A stretch of DNA of 64,000 nt from Epiperipatus broadwayi (Eukaryota > Onychophora > Udeonychophora > Euonychophora > Peripatidae): assembly GCA_028023455.1 (NCBI GenBank), contig JAQFVV010006208.1, positions 11,676,984-11,740,983 of the forward strand, read 5' to 3'. Below are positions 1-11,248 of this stretch, piece by piece. Position numbers and translations under genes: made by a program. Under the pieces are notes generated by a model. It saw only the letters and a program-made list of their open reading frames with translations. It did not search any database and was not told the DNA's origin. Within the stretch, counting starts at the first letter, position 1. Every line of letters begins with the position of its first letter.

Positions 1-238
1 AATTATAACATCTTGCCTAAAAATCATAGGAACCAGAAGTAATTTTTGTAATAATTGAATATTCAATGTTCTTTTTGTTGTATGTATTTTGAGTATTTGT
101 TTTGTACTCATTATATGGTAATGTTGATAACATGTTCTTTGTAAATTTGGATATATTGTGAGCTCAGTGGCATATTTAAAAAAAATTTAAGTGTAAATTT
201 TATTTTTTTATTGCTAATTTTCTTAATAGTATCTAGAG

Positions 239-424
239 CAGTGGTTCTCAACCTTCCTAATGCCGCAACTCTTTAATATAGTTCCTAATGTTGTGGTGAT
301 CTCCAACCTTTAACTTTGCTACTGTTATGAATTGAAAATGTATTTTCCAATGGTCTTAGGTGACCCCTGTGAAAGGATTGTTCGATCCTCAAAGGGGTCA
401 CGACCCACAGGTTGATAACCTCTG
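239..424. mobile_element. SPIN-like non-autonomous hAT transposon, short and old copy
   Basis: Ends are inverted: the left starts CAGTGGTTCTCAACCT and the reverse complement of the right starts CAGAGGTTATCAACCT (14 of 16 match). The flanking 8-mers ATCTAGAG and ATGCAGAG agree at 6 of 8 positions, as expected for an old hAT 8 bp duplication. The interior (for example ATGCCGCAACTCTTTAATA, AAAGGGGTCACGACCCACAG) reads like the SPIN non-autonomous hAT family as I recall it. No transposase is present; the 186 bp copy is presumably an internal-deletion derivative. Family assignment is from memory of the consensus. Confidence 0.8.
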
Positions 425-1560
425 ATGCAGAGAGAAAACATTATCATCCCAAAATATATAAATAAAATAAATATGAGCAGAAAGTCAGCATTTAAAGCTA
501 GAAATAAATAATAAACAAGCTATGAACATAATATATGTATTATATACCAGCTTTAATCATTAGAATAATAAACAGTCATCCTTTGAGACTAATTAAAAGA
601 GGTACTCTATAAAATCTAAGCTAATCATCTAGCCAAAGCTGAACTTATGGCATAATATGAAAGCATGAATCTGCATGCACATATTTAAATGCCAAAGTTA
701 CAATAATGCACACAAAAATGGTGAGATAAAGATATGCAGACCTTCATCAATGCTCTTGCTATCTGATACTTTGAGTGTACTGGCTATCAATAAAATAATA
801 ATTATCTTAAAGTGGACTAGATTTTAAAGGTGATATTTACCTTCGAACCATTCAAATCTTTCTGCAGTGAATAATCTGGATGCCCCAACACAAACCTATA
901 TCCCATATATATATTGTAAATACCATTATTGCTTAAAAATAGCTTGGGATGCAAAGACCTATATTAATATATATGTCTGTGTTATATACTAACCTGTGAG
1001 CTATTACTAACAGTTGAATGCATTTGGAAAGTAAATTTGAATTTTCTAAAGACATTCACTATTCAATGTAGATAGTCCAATATAAATGTTAGTGCTATAA
1101 AGTTTTATTATGCAATAATTGAATAGTAAAAATTTCATAATATAATTTTACTCAACATTCTTAGAACATTCCAAGAAGACAGAACATGTGTTTGAACCCT
1201 CCAACCCCAAAATAGTCGGCACTGAGAAAAATGACATCAAGTGAAAAATCAGAGAAGCATACTTCATTAATGGCAATAATAACGCTATCAATAGACAGGA
1301 TACCTGCTTTGACATCTCTAAACATTGGACTATCTAGCTCATTTGCATACGTTTTGCATACTGTTTGTTTCCTTGCCCTATTTCCTCATTCTGCATCTCG
1401 CATTACCGCTATGAATATGAGGCAAATGGCCTCGAAAGCGCTCAGCGTATAATAATTTATGGAATCTTTATAGCTTCTCGTTCAAGTGTTTCATACGCTT
1501 TTTAATTTGTATATTAAATTATCAAGGGAGAAGTTTAAAATCCTTAATATTTTAAAAGTA
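425..1560. other. AT-rich spacer with one repeat fragment
   Basis: About 984-1057 matches the 3' end of the Penelope-associated repeat at 59205-59279 (shared blocks around TACTAACAGTTGAATG and TTTTCTAAAGACAT). Around 1190-1450 base composition is less AT-rich and a short open frame exists on the plus strand, but I recognise no protein in it. Nothing else is supported. Confidence 0.5.
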
Positions 1561-2385
1561 ATTATAATTATCAATAAAGCAAGTCATATATAATGTGACA
1601 TTGCTTTTATAAGCATGTATTTACAAAAATGTAATACAGAGAGCATACCAATAGCTCAAACAAGCTCTTAATTGATAAGTGCAGTATGAGAAAATATTTA
1701 AATCTCTATCTGGAACATTCCTTTCCCCAGACCAATTGGTTTTGAGCTTATGGATTACCTCAGTGCGGAGCTACATTCAGACACTAGATCCAAAATATCA
1801 ACTCAAAATCCAGCACTTATTTCATAAGTAATATTTAAGTAGAAACTCTCAAGTTTTCAGACATGAAAATGTCTTTTACTCCAGCTATCTAAGTTAAATA
1901 GCTATATGGGACTAAACCAAATTCAGATCCACCATATATTAATAGCCTCAGCATAGCCAAAGCCATAAAGGTAAAATTATAATTATCAATAAAGCAATAT
2001 TATTGATAAATTACAATTTTACCTTTATGGCTTTGGCTACACTAAGGCTATTAATATACGGTGGATCTGAATTTAGTTCAGTCCCATATAGCTATTTAAA
2101 TAAGATAGCTGGAGTAAAAAAACATGTTCATGTCCGAAAACTTCAGAGTTTTTACTTAAATATTAGGTATGAAATTTTGAGTTGGATATTTTGGATTTAG
2201 TGCCTGAATATGCTAGCTCCTCACTGAGGTGAGCCATAAGCTCGAAACCAATTGGTCTGGCGATAAGAGTATTTTGCATATAGATTTTAAATATTTTCTC
2301 TTATCACACATCAATTAAGAGCTTGTTTGAGCTATTGGTATGCTCTCTGTGTTACATTTTTAAAAGTGCGATTATATATAAATGC
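1561..2385. repeat. Family B foldback: two ~390 bp copies head to head
   Basis: 1583-1975 and 2002-2385 are near-perfect inverted copies of one repeat, meeting at about 2000. The left arm is flanked by a perfect 22 bp direct repeat (1561-1582 and 1976-1997), a length typical of target-primed reverse transcription. The right arm contains a hammerhead-like block at about 2219-2262: CTGAGGT, stem II GAGC/GCTC, GAAA, palindromic stem III ACCAATTGGT, then C and TGG. Core position 9 is T instead of A and stem I is weak, so this copy is probably inactive. The left-arm counterpart near 1738-1780 is more decayed. Open frames here are low-complexity. Confidence 0.8.
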
Positions 2386-2786
2386 GTAAACATTTTCCAA
2401 TTAAAAACAATGCCTTATTTAAAACGGCCATTAATAAATATAGTGTGAATGTTTTTAATAATATGAATTCATTTTCAAATAATGATAAATTCAGTAATAA
2501 AATTCAATTTTTATTTTAAATATATAAGTTTACATTTATATAAGTTTACACCAATATTTTTACAAGTTTGGGTTTTTCTGTGTGAAGACAGGCAAAAGAA
2601 TAATTATCCATGCAGGAAAATTATAGATGGAAAACAATTATTATTATCATGTCTGTGCATGGTAAGCAAAATTGCATGGCAATAATGGAATACCATCTTA
2701 GATATTTCCTGCAAGACAGTAGTCAATTACACAAAAAATTATCTGTTACAGGAAATCATTCTGTAATTTTTTAAATAAAATTCATC

Positions 2787-3105
2787 ATCATTTTCATTAT
2801 TTTCAACGATTATCCAATCTCTTCACTTCATAGTCTCCTGTCTCTATATCAGTCCAGCAAATTTTCTTATTTTATCTATCCTTCTCACAGATGGTTTTTT
2901 CTAGGTCTTTTACAATCTCTTGGGATCTTGTTTAAGACTTTATCTGCCAATCTATTATCACCTCTCCTGGTAATATGTTCAACCCAGATCTATTTCAATC
3001 TTATGTTTCAATGAAGATCGGTCTGTTTGCTTTCTTAATCATATTTCACTTTCAATCCCCTCTTAACACACTCTCAACAATGGTACTGCTCTTTTATTAT
3101 ATGAA
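2787..3105 (-). mobile_element. RTE-like LINE, decayed 3' end
   Basis: Read on the minus strand, one frame gives a stretch including KIPRDCKRPRKN, preceded by a W-x-EHITRR block. It parallels the better copy at 42622-42985 (WAGHIARR, WIPRDCKRPRKRPHVRW). This is the tail of a reverse transcriptase ORF in RTE-like non-LTR elements. Stops and frameshifts are frequent. The CATCATCAT run at the low-coordinate end is the tri-nucleotide tail seen on other copies in this window. Confidence 0.65.
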
Positions 3106-3233
3106 TTAAATAATATTAAGATCTTTTTTTATTTTATTTAAACAATGTCAACTTTTAAATATTTCTGATAAGATTTGTTTTCTAATTTACGTGAAAAAAA
3201 AAAAAGCTTCATCAAAATTTATAATATGACCAG

Positions 3234-3330
3234 AGTTTTTTTTTTTCATATGTCAGATGCGTTGACCAGGAAGCGAACTCGGGCCAGCTGCTTGGAAGGC
3301 AGCTATGCTAATCACTAGGCCACCAACGCT
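3234..3330 (-). mobile_element. tRNA-derived mini-SINE with target-site duplication
   Basis: The tRNA-like part is 3259-3329 on the minus strand. It starts GCGTTGG, has the A-box-like GGCCTAGTGATTAGC, an anticodon-loop position reading TCC, a B-box-like GAGTTCGCTTCC, and closes with an acceptor 3' strand. It is followed by TGACATATG and a short A tail (T run on the plus strand). An 11 bp duplication AATATGACCAG lies at 3223-3233 and 3334-3344. Confidence 0.85.
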
Positions 3331-4076
3331 TACAATATGACCAGTGTTAACTCTGTGAGTGTACAGAAAAAGAAAATAGCTTTACATTTTAGTAGCAAAA
3401 ATATTCATACACCGTCTGATTTTCAAAATATGTACGTGTGTGTGTGTGCGTGCGTGCAAAAATGTAAAACATTCTTAAGTTCTTTTCGGCAACATTTTAA
3501 CAGTCTTTTTATATAGGTACACTAATTAAAAGCAATGATTTATTATTTTTATTTTTAAAATGTGGAGTTAGTTAAAGATTATAATATTTTCTTTTAAAAA
3601 CCCTAATAAGAACCCGATGCTGCCTCTTGGTGACAGCTTTACAAATTCAAATTAATTCCAATTAATTAATTTGTTGACAACGCTCAGAGTAATTGCATTT
3701 TTATGAAGTATTTTTTTTCCAGTCAAATAAACTAAACAATAATGTAATATAATAATTGTATATAAATTGTAAAAAAAAAAAAAAACAGTTAACATTTTCT
3801 TTTCTTTTTTATTTAAATATCTTCAAATTAAGGGCTGTTTAAAAGTCGTAATCTAACTCCAACAACGAAATATTGGAATAAATAGCATTAAATGGATAGC
3901 ATGCAATAGCAAGATACTATCAACAATGATCAAATACTATCACGTGATGCTACCATTTATTGCTTAGTCCTCTAGGCAGAGAACTAAAAAAAAAAAAAAA
4001 CCTTTTTCAATAGTCTATTGCAGAGGAAAAGGGATTACAATTTCTTTTTACAACCTGCACTTATTTTAATTCAATA

Positions 4077-4443
4077 CGGGATTCGAACTCAGACTTTCAC
4101 ACGGCCCACTACTCTCAGGGCCATCTCATATTGCTGACCCACCTGATCATACACATGTTGAAAAGATAAATAATCACCAATATGCGTATTTCATGCTAAA
4201 CCAGCAATCATCAGTTGGTCTAGATTACTATCCTCACACACATACAATGTGCTCAACTTATGATTGCTGGCTTAGCATGAAATACGTATATTGGTGATTA
4301 TTTATCTTTTCAACATGTGTGTGATCAGGTGGGTCAGCAATATGAGATGGCACTGAGAGTAGTGGGTCGTGTGAAAGTCCGAGTTCGAATCCTGCCTATA
4401 TTACATATATAAATGCAGGTTTAAGCCTGTACAATGTATTAAT
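4077..4443. repeat. Family A hammerhead repeat, foldback pair
   Basis: 4077-4247 (minus copy) and 4262-4443 (plus copy) are inverted versions of one repeat. Each contains a GAGTTCGAATCC-like B box near its outer end and the block ending ATATTGGTGATTATTTATC. The minus copy keeps a complete hammerhead core (separate entry). The plus copy has lost the stem I and CTGA part of the core but keeps TGATTGCTGG, the AGCA stem and GAAA. Confidence 0.8.
4176..4219 (-). ncRNA. Type I hammerhead ribozyme motif (family A)
   Basis: On the minus strand: stem I ACCAA, core CTGATGA, stem II TGCT with loop GGTTT and AGCA, then GAAA, a tiny AT-rich stem III (ATACGCAT), cleavage nucleotide A, and TTGGT closing stem I by five pairs. 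All invariant core positions are present. Such minimal stem III hammerheads, usually acting as dimers, are known from Penelope-like elements and metazoan retrozymes. Activity is inferred, not shown. Confidence 0.8.
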
Positions 4444-4927
4444 TTATATAAATAGTGTATAAAAGGTCTGCCCATCCCTCACATATGTATGTATAAATGG
4501 ATTATTCTCTTGTACATGAAAGGTCAGAATGACTAATATGTCAACATGGGTAGGATGACAACCTTGGCACTAACAAGGGCTTTGAACGTTCCATCATCAG
4601 ATTTTCAATGAAATGGAAGGCTGAAGAGTTGTGAGTTGCAATAGTTTGAAGCCTGTCCGTTAAAGTATGAAGATAGGCTATCTTAATATAAAGCTGAACA
4701 CTGATTATATATATGTGTGAGGATAGTAATCTAGACCAACTGATGATTGCTGGTTTAGCATGAAATATGTATATTGGTGATTATTTATCTTTACAACATG
4801 TGTATGATCAGGTGGGTCAGCAATATGAGATGGCACTGAGAGTAGTGGGTGGTGTGAAAGTCCGAGTTCGAATACAGCATATATTACATATATAAATGCA
4901 GGTTTAAGCCTGTACAATGTATTAATT
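4262..4927 (+). repeat. Family A tandem dimer, ~483 bp period
   Basis: 4262-4443 recurs at 4745-4927 in the same orientation, including the TGCAGGTTTAAGCCTGTACA block at both ends. The spacer 4444-4744 is homologous (inverted) to about 59950-60180, so the repeat unit is about 480 bp. There is no coding capacity. Direct repetition of a unit carrying a self-cleaving ribozyme is the arrangement of retrozymes and of Penelope-like pseudo-LTRs. Confidence 0.7.
4735..4778 (+). ncRNA. Type I hammerhead ribozyme motif (family A)
   Basis: Order: ACCAA, CTGATGA, TTGCT, loop GGTTT, AGCAT, GAAA, TATGTATA, TTGGT. Stem I has five pairs. Stem II has four pairs with a T-T mismatch at its base. Stem III is only an AT palindrome. 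Core residues are complete. Confidence 0.8.
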
Positions 4928-5577
4928 TAATTCAGTACAGAAATTTTTACAATAGATTAAATTTTAAGCTGCTGCTTCAATGCTTGCATTCTGGCTGTTT
5001 AAGGCCCTTGTTTGATCTCATACAATGCAAAATATAATACTGTATTTACAAAGAAAAATCTTCATGCTATTTGTGATGATTGTCATATTTATTATCTAAT
5101 GTATCATAAAACTAATTTCCAATGCAAAAAAAAAAAAAAAAGATACACAAATTAGCATAATATATCTTCATGTGAAATTTCATCTATATATAATTCTTAG
5201 AGAGCAACTTATCTATAGCCTAAAGAAGAGTTTTCTCTTTTTATTTACATCCACATTAGCATATGCTAATTTCATGTTCCCATACATAATTTTTTGCAAA
5301 TAACTTCATATTCATAAAATATTTAAATATAATAAGATTTAGATATTTCACAACAATCGTAAACAAAGGGATAAAAAGTTACTCTAAAACCCTGTGGCAA
5401 ATCAATAATACATTAGTAAAAATTGTAATATTGATTTTATGTGTAATTATTTATTCCACATTTGATAACCCTACAGAAGTTACAGATAAGCATTTACAAT
5501 GGCATCACATACTTAAGATCTAATCAATTTCCCTATTTTTTTTTATTATTAGAGTAAAACAAAACGATTATAGTCAA
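4928..5577. other. AT-rich spacer
   Basis: No ORF, repeat of the families seen elsewhere, or RNA gene is recognisable here; one A run of about 15 lies near 5127. Confidence 0.4.
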
Positions 5578-5819
5578 GCGTTGTTAGCCGAGAGGTCAGC
5601 GCAGCCGCCTTGCAAACAAGCAGTTGGTTGCAGACGGTTGTTGCGGGTTCACCTCCCAGCAGATGCTATGACATATGGGGAAAAAAACAATTATATTTGC
5701 ATCATTTTTTTTTCTCCTCCATATGTCATAGTATCGGCCAGGAGGTGAATCTGCAACAACTGTCTGCAACCAACTTCTTGCTTGCAAGGCAACTGCGCTG
5801 ACCTCTCGGCTATCAACGC
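5578..5819. mobile_element. Head-to-head pair of long-arm tRNA-SINEs
   Basis: The plus copy is 5578-5666 with A-tail to about 5688; the minus copy is 5731-5819. They are inverted copies that also share the TAGTCAA flank. Both belong to a subfamily with about 17 extra bases between the anticodon stem and the T arm (repeats of GCAAGCAGTTG type), recalling a class II variable arm. The anticodon-loop position reads TGC. The B-box-like sequence is GGTTCACCTCC in the plus copy. Palindromic arrangement makes a strong hairpin. Confidence 0.8.
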
Positions 5820-6496
5820 TTGACTATTTGCATCAATTTTTTCACATAATTTGGTTGATTTGGAAGTTTAAAACCAATTTGACAAGTACTATCTAGTCTG
5901 GATATGCTCATGAGGATGTAGAAGAAATTAGGTATATTCAGCATGTATGGACAAAGATAGATTACCACAATAATCTAGCTAAGGGACATGTGAGACTTCC
6001 ATTAAAAATTTGGAAAATGTACAGATTTTGTCTTTTCTAATGATTGTATATATACATAATGTTTAAATTAGAACGAATATATAACAATAAAGTACTATTA
6101 AAATTATAAAATGTTTTTCTTTCTGTTTTACGACCATAAGTTTCACTTATTAAACAAATACACTTTTTCAAGTTAAAACTATTAACAAAACCTACATATA
6201 AATACATATATGACATTAATCACAATTCACTACAAAAGCCAATTACTCTTAATATCAAAGGATGTATTTAAAATTGATGGCCTTAGAAGCAAAAAGATTA
6301 ATTAAAAAGATCTCTAACTTTTTTTAATTTCATGGTATACATAAACTATAGAATCTGAAGTATTTAATAATATTTTATAAGCAATATTAAATTCACGAAT
6401 ATATAAAACTAAGATATGGTTTCTAATTTTAATTCTGCTTTTAAGAACTTTAATTCTTTCATAAAGAGTCAATTTAATCTGATCCATATTTTTTTT

Positions 6497-6655
6497 AAAG
6501 ACCCAGAATGAGATCACATGTGAGATAGATGGATGAAATAAGAAAGTGTGCAGGGGTGATGTGGAGAAGAGAAGCTGAAGATCGGAAAAGATGGATTGAA
6601 CTTGGAGAGACCTTCATCCTGTAGTGGATTTATAATGGTTGATGATGATGATGAT
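6497..6655 (+). mobile_element. RTE-like LINE, ORF C-terminus and 3' tail
   Basis: The plus strand encodes, with one stop, the same tail as other copies: MDEIRKCAGVMWRREAEDR followed by RWIELGETFIL. It ends in a TGATGATGATGA run, the short-repeat tail characteristic of RTE-type LINEs. Upstream is truncated. Confidence 0.75.
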
Positions 6656-7297
6656 ATATATTTTATGAAAGCTGCATGTAATTTTATAAACTAAGGCTGG
6701 AATACTTTTACCATCAATAGATTTAGTATTATTTAATAATGAGTTCAAATCATGGATTTTGTCCCTAACACCTTCTATACCCCTCCACCCCCACCACCAA
6801 TAAATGACTATTATCTTTCACCTACCTATAAACTGATGATTTAAAAGATAAAGAAATAAATTATTTTATATCATAATTATGAACATTCCTAAAATCAAAA
6901 TTATAATTATTTGTATTAAATATAGTATTTTTAATAAAATCATGACAATAACATAAACTAATAAAATCATTACTGAATTACTTTCTTTAAATTAAAGTAT
7001 CACTTTCAAAATTATTAAACCTTTTATTTCTATACCAGAAATTCATCAAACCAACTCTTTTGTAAGTGGCTGATAATTTTCAGACTAAATCATAATTTTT
7101 AAATACCTGTTTTTAATAAATGATTAAAAATAAAATATAATTAACACAATCTTCAAAAAATAATTAAATTGTAAAACTTTCCCTTAATGAAATTCATAGT
7201 AGCCTCTTCAATATTAAAATCAAAGGAAGTCAATCCTCTAAAAGTTCTTCAATTTATCTTCATTAATAATTATATATTCTTATTTTTCTCCTTTTAT

Positions 7298-7508
7298 TTT
7301 CTTTGCATTTCTTCATATATCCATATATATTGCTTACAATAATTCCTCTCATAAATTTTTTTTTAATGATTCCTTTATTTTCCTGACAGTTTCAACTACC
7401 CTGCAGTCTTCATCAGAGCAATCCCAATCTCCTCTACCATTCCCCTCATATACACTTTAATGCAAAAAAAATTAAGTGTATATGAGAGGAATTATTGTAA
7501 GCAATATA
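7298..7508. repeat. Partial palindrome
   Basis: TTGCTTACAATAATTCCTCT near 7332 and its inverse near 7483-7503 form inverted arms around a 130 bp interior. No ribozyme core or ORF is visible. Confidence 0.55.
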
Positions 7509-7714
7509 TATAATAATTATATAACTACTTTTACTTCTTTTTCTGCATTAATTGAATGTTTGACCATTTATTTATAAAGCAGAAAAGGTTTTTGTTGTTT
7601 TAAATATCTTTATTCAGCTTATCACTTTCAATACTATTAGTATCATAATCATAGCTTTATACAATTAATTTCAAATATTTAAAAACCAGACACTCTTCAC
7701 AAACCTGGGAGCTT

Positions 7715-7895
7715 AATTGTAAGTATAGCGGATTTGAACTCAGATTTTCAAGCACCCTTCAACTAGCCACACTATCTCATATAACTGATCTTTTCTATAT
7801 GTGTGTGGTCATGTGTATCAGTTGTATAAGATAGTGTGGCTAGTTGAAGGGTGCTTGAAAATCTGAGTTCAAATTCACTTTGCTTACAATTAATT
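7715..7895. repeat. Short foldback of family A end
   Basis: About 75 bp arms: the left contains GATTTTCAAGCACCCTTCAA and the right its exact inverse. The arms match the outer (B-box side) end of a family A relative seen at 31375-31440. The hammerhead part is absent. Confidence 0.7.
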
Positions 7896-7924
7896 TCACT
7901 AAAAGCTGATCTTATATTTATTTA

Positions 7925-8488
7925 TTGTTTAAAAGATTTGCATAAAATTGAATTTGTTGCTTTATTATTGGTCTTTGCCACTAAATATGCATATTTTTAA
8001 TGACATGGCTCGATTTAGTACTATGATTCTGGAAGCAACCAGAGTCCTCCAAGTTTTATTTTGGTGTTATCTTACCTTTTCATATTAATCTGAACAGTTT
8101 TTATATTCAAATCTATGTAAACGATGCCAAAGATGCCATTTTTTGGAAAGAGGGATGCTAGCTTTTTTATTATTTAATGTGTGCTTATTTTTGGCTATAT
8201 GCACTGAGTGAGACAACAGAAAGAGAAAGATAAAAGAGGCATAGACTGTAGCCAAAGATAAGCTTTTATTTAATGTGTGCTTGTCTTTGATTATGATCTA
8301 TGCCTCTTTCATCTTCATCTTTCTCTTATCCTTCTCAGTGCCTATAGCCAAAGACAAGTAGATATTACATAAAAAAGAAGCTAACACCCCTCTATCAAAA
8401 AAATGGCATCTTTATCATCATTTACATAGATTTGAATATAAATATAAAAAAAAACAAATTCAACTTTATGCAGATCTTTTAAAGAATA
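7925..8488. repeat. Large imperfect inverted repeat (family C)
   Basis: Left outer block GATTTGCATAAAATTGAATT pairs with the right block near 8455-8485. Inner arms (about 8100-8240 and 8270-8450) share, inverted, GATGCCATTTTTTGGA and the GAGGCATAGA region. The apex is near 8262. No ORF is supported. Confidence 0.7.
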
Positions 8489-8499
8489 TTCAAGAATCT

Positions 8500-8625
8500 A
8501 GGATATTGGATGAGTAGGCATTAGATAGGAATTTTATGCAAATACCATCTTGCATCCATTGATTACTCTGGCTTGCACTGAGTGGCACTACTGTATGGAG
8601 AGTTTTGCCTGTCTTAGCCATTGAA
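8500..8625 (+). repeat. Family D repeat, 3' half
   Basis: Matches 48330-48436: GGATATTGGATGAGTAGGCA through TGGCACTACTGTATGGAGAG and the TTTTGCCTGT end. The ribozyme half is missing. Confidence 0.7.
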
Positions 8626-8729
8626 TTATTGGTTTATAAATGGGCATCTTTTAATCAGATACTAATAAAAGAAAGATTTTTTAAAAACCTCTAAACCTGG
8701 CATTTGATTTGCTTGGTGGTTATTTTCTT

Positions 8730-8849
8730 TCATTATTTCTCCATAGAGAGAGGCTTACTAGATTATGCATATTTAGGATGAAAACAAAAGTCATTATTTT
8801 TCCATAGAGAGAGGATTACTAGATTATGCATATTTAGGATGGAAACAAG
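8730..8849. repeat. Tandem duplication, two ~61 bp units
   Basis: 8730-8790 and 8791-8849 both run TCATTATTT, CCATAGAGAGAGG, TTACTAGATTATGCATATTT, differing at a few bases. Confidence 0.8.
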
Positions 8850-9028
8850 TCATTGGCATATCTCATTTAGTTAAAAAATAAAAATATATATTTAGAGATT
8901 TTGTTAGACATTAAAAAAGGTCCTCTGTTTTGGTATACTTTATGATGTCACTTTCAATCTTTTGAGTAACCAACCACTTTAATGAATAAAGAGTAAATAA
9001 GAAATAGTAAAACTTGCAATATCTGCAC

Positions 9029-10582
9029 TAGGGTTTCCAGTACCGAAGAGTTTCTCTAAAACCGGTATATCCGAACTGATATCAAAACCGGAACCGGAAA
9101 TACCAGTATTAACGGTATTCAAAAGAAGTTTTATTTTATTCAATTCAACAAAGTTTGAAGTCATAAACAAAATAAGCAAAACAGAAGTAAAAAAACAAAA
9201 CATTCTTTAATTCATTTTTCAAAAAATTGACAAAACAAAAAATAAACGGCATAATAAAAACTATTTAAATATCATTTTTTTTTTTTTAAAAGGCTTTTAA
9301 AAAGCATCGACCGAAATTTTGTTAATATTTGATCGAAAAAATGCTGTCAGCAGATATTTTAAAAAGGGCATCTGACTACATTTTGGGGAGTGACAGAATC
9401 AAGGAAAAAAACAGACCGTATTGATATAATAAAAATGATGGACTATTACCATCATCTATTAGTAAATGTTGAATGTATAGAAAATTTTAATCTTTATTTA
9501 AACTTTTCAAATACAAAACAACTTGTTAATAATATGTACAAATAGATAACACAGAATGATAATCCAACATATTGTCACATCTAATATACCATCATCACAA
9601 TCCTTCAGGCAAAAACAGTATTGATGTTCTTGAGAAAAAAAATTAAGGAGATATGTAAAAATAATGTTTATTGATCACCCCAAGCTCCATTTAGCGAAGA
9701 TATAAATGTTCTGCATTGCCCTGGTTATGTGATTTTGAATACAAAAACATTTGTTGATCAACACACTGGAGCCAAAGGACCTACTATATTCTTTACGTGG
9801 ATTCCTAATTCAACATTGAAAAAATGTCATACAATCGAATCTGATAAAAGTTGGAAAGTATATGGTAATTACTATATTTCACAATAAATTAACTTCAAAT
9901 TTTGACTAAAAATGATAACAATAATAGAAAATTGACATATATGAAAACATGGTAATTTTTTACATATATATATATTTTACCTTAAATTTTTTGTTATATT
10001 TTAAAGCAAAAAAATAAAATAAAAATATATTACTGTTTATAAAATAAAATAATAGTTTTCCACTTCACCTTTGATTAGTAAGTAATTGAGATTGCACTTT
10101 ATGCAAAAAAAGTGAAGCTTGTCTAAATCTTATTAAAAAGTTATATGGCATAGCACTTTCAGAGACCTTGAGTCTCCATAATCATAGCCTACTTTTAACT
10201 GAAAATGGTCATTATAAAATTTGCATAAAATTTACATAAACCACAGCTAAACTTCAGTTAAAAGTAGGCTATGATTATGGAGACTCAAGGTCTCTGAAAG
10301 CACTAAGCCATATAACTTTTTAATAAGATTTACACAAGCTTCACTTTTTTGCGTAAAGTGGAATCTCAATTACTTACTGTTTATAAAACAAAATTACTCA
10401 GATAGAAGCTTTTTAAAATATCCTGAATCTGGAATAAAAAAATTATTTATAAAAATCTTGAAATTTTACACTTGATTCAAAATATAATCAATACCAAAAT
10501 ACCAGTTCTCTTATTTCAATATTGAATTTTTTTCGATAAAACCAGGATCTTGGTATCGATAGTGCCAGTATTGGAAACCCTA
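9029..10582. mobile_element. Non-autonomous hAT-like transposon, 1.55 kb
   Basis: Ends are TAGGGTTTCCAGTACCG and, inverted, TAGGGTTTCCAATACTGG. The flanking 8-mers are ATCTGCAC (9021-9028) and ATCTGCAT (10583-10590), 7 of 8 identical, which fits the hAT duplication length. Subterminal regions at both ends repeat ACCGG/CCAGTA-type words. No transposase frame survives. A foldback (10051-10374) is nested in its right half. Confidence 0.7.
10051..10374. repeat. Foldback element with ~20 bp duplication
   Basis: Arms 10076-10207 and 10251-10378 are inverted copies (for example AGGCTATGATTATGGAGACT on the right). The sequence TACTGTTTATAAAATAAAAT at 10031-10050 recurs with one change at 10375-10394, giving a ~20 bp direct repeat around the whole hairpin. 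This length suggests retroposition of a palindromic RNA or two-step insertion. No ribozyme core is seen. Confidence 0.7.
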
Positions 10583-11248
10583 ATCTGCATTCTAGTTTTT
10601 GCACTGTACTTTATATTAATTTTTAAAGGAATACGCATAAAGGTCTTTTTTTTTTTTGGTCAATGATAATTACAGTTTCCAAAACTTTTCATACTACATT
10701 AAAAATTTTTATTTTCATGTTAAGAATTTACTTCACATTGAACGGTTTTCTATAAAACATCTTACTTTCGTAAGACTAAATAAATAAGACAAAGTCATGT
10801 CAAACTCATTTTGTCATTTAAATCTTGTAGATAATAGATGCTGTTAATGAAGAATATTACAATTTTAATGTTTCTTTTGTATATTCTATCTCTTTTGGCA
10901 AAGTATTATTCGTAATAAAAGATATTCCATAATGAGAAATGGAAGACCAGCAGATGACATACTCGATCTATTAATTTTTCGGGAGATACAATAAATTAAA
11001 TGAAAAACAATCAGTTTAGGACAAATCTTTAAATATGAATACCTAATCATACTGAGATGTAAGCTAAGCCCTTTTTTATTGTACTGCATATATATATTTG
11101 ATGTTAAAATTTACAGTATAATTCTACATATTGAGATAGTAAAGTAGTGATAAAGGAGAGTCATGTCATAGTCGCCTTTCACAAATTATCAAGTTTCATT
11201 GCTTTGATATAATATCTATTGCCTAGTTACTTCAACTTTCTTTTAAAT

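Noticed and set aside
1231-1452. 73-codon plus frame in a less AT-rich patch
   Set aside because: No recognisable domain, no homologue within the window, no splice or promoter signal that I could trust.
3434-3460. Regulatory GT/GC repeat
   Set aside because: Short TG/CG microsatellite; no further evidence of function.
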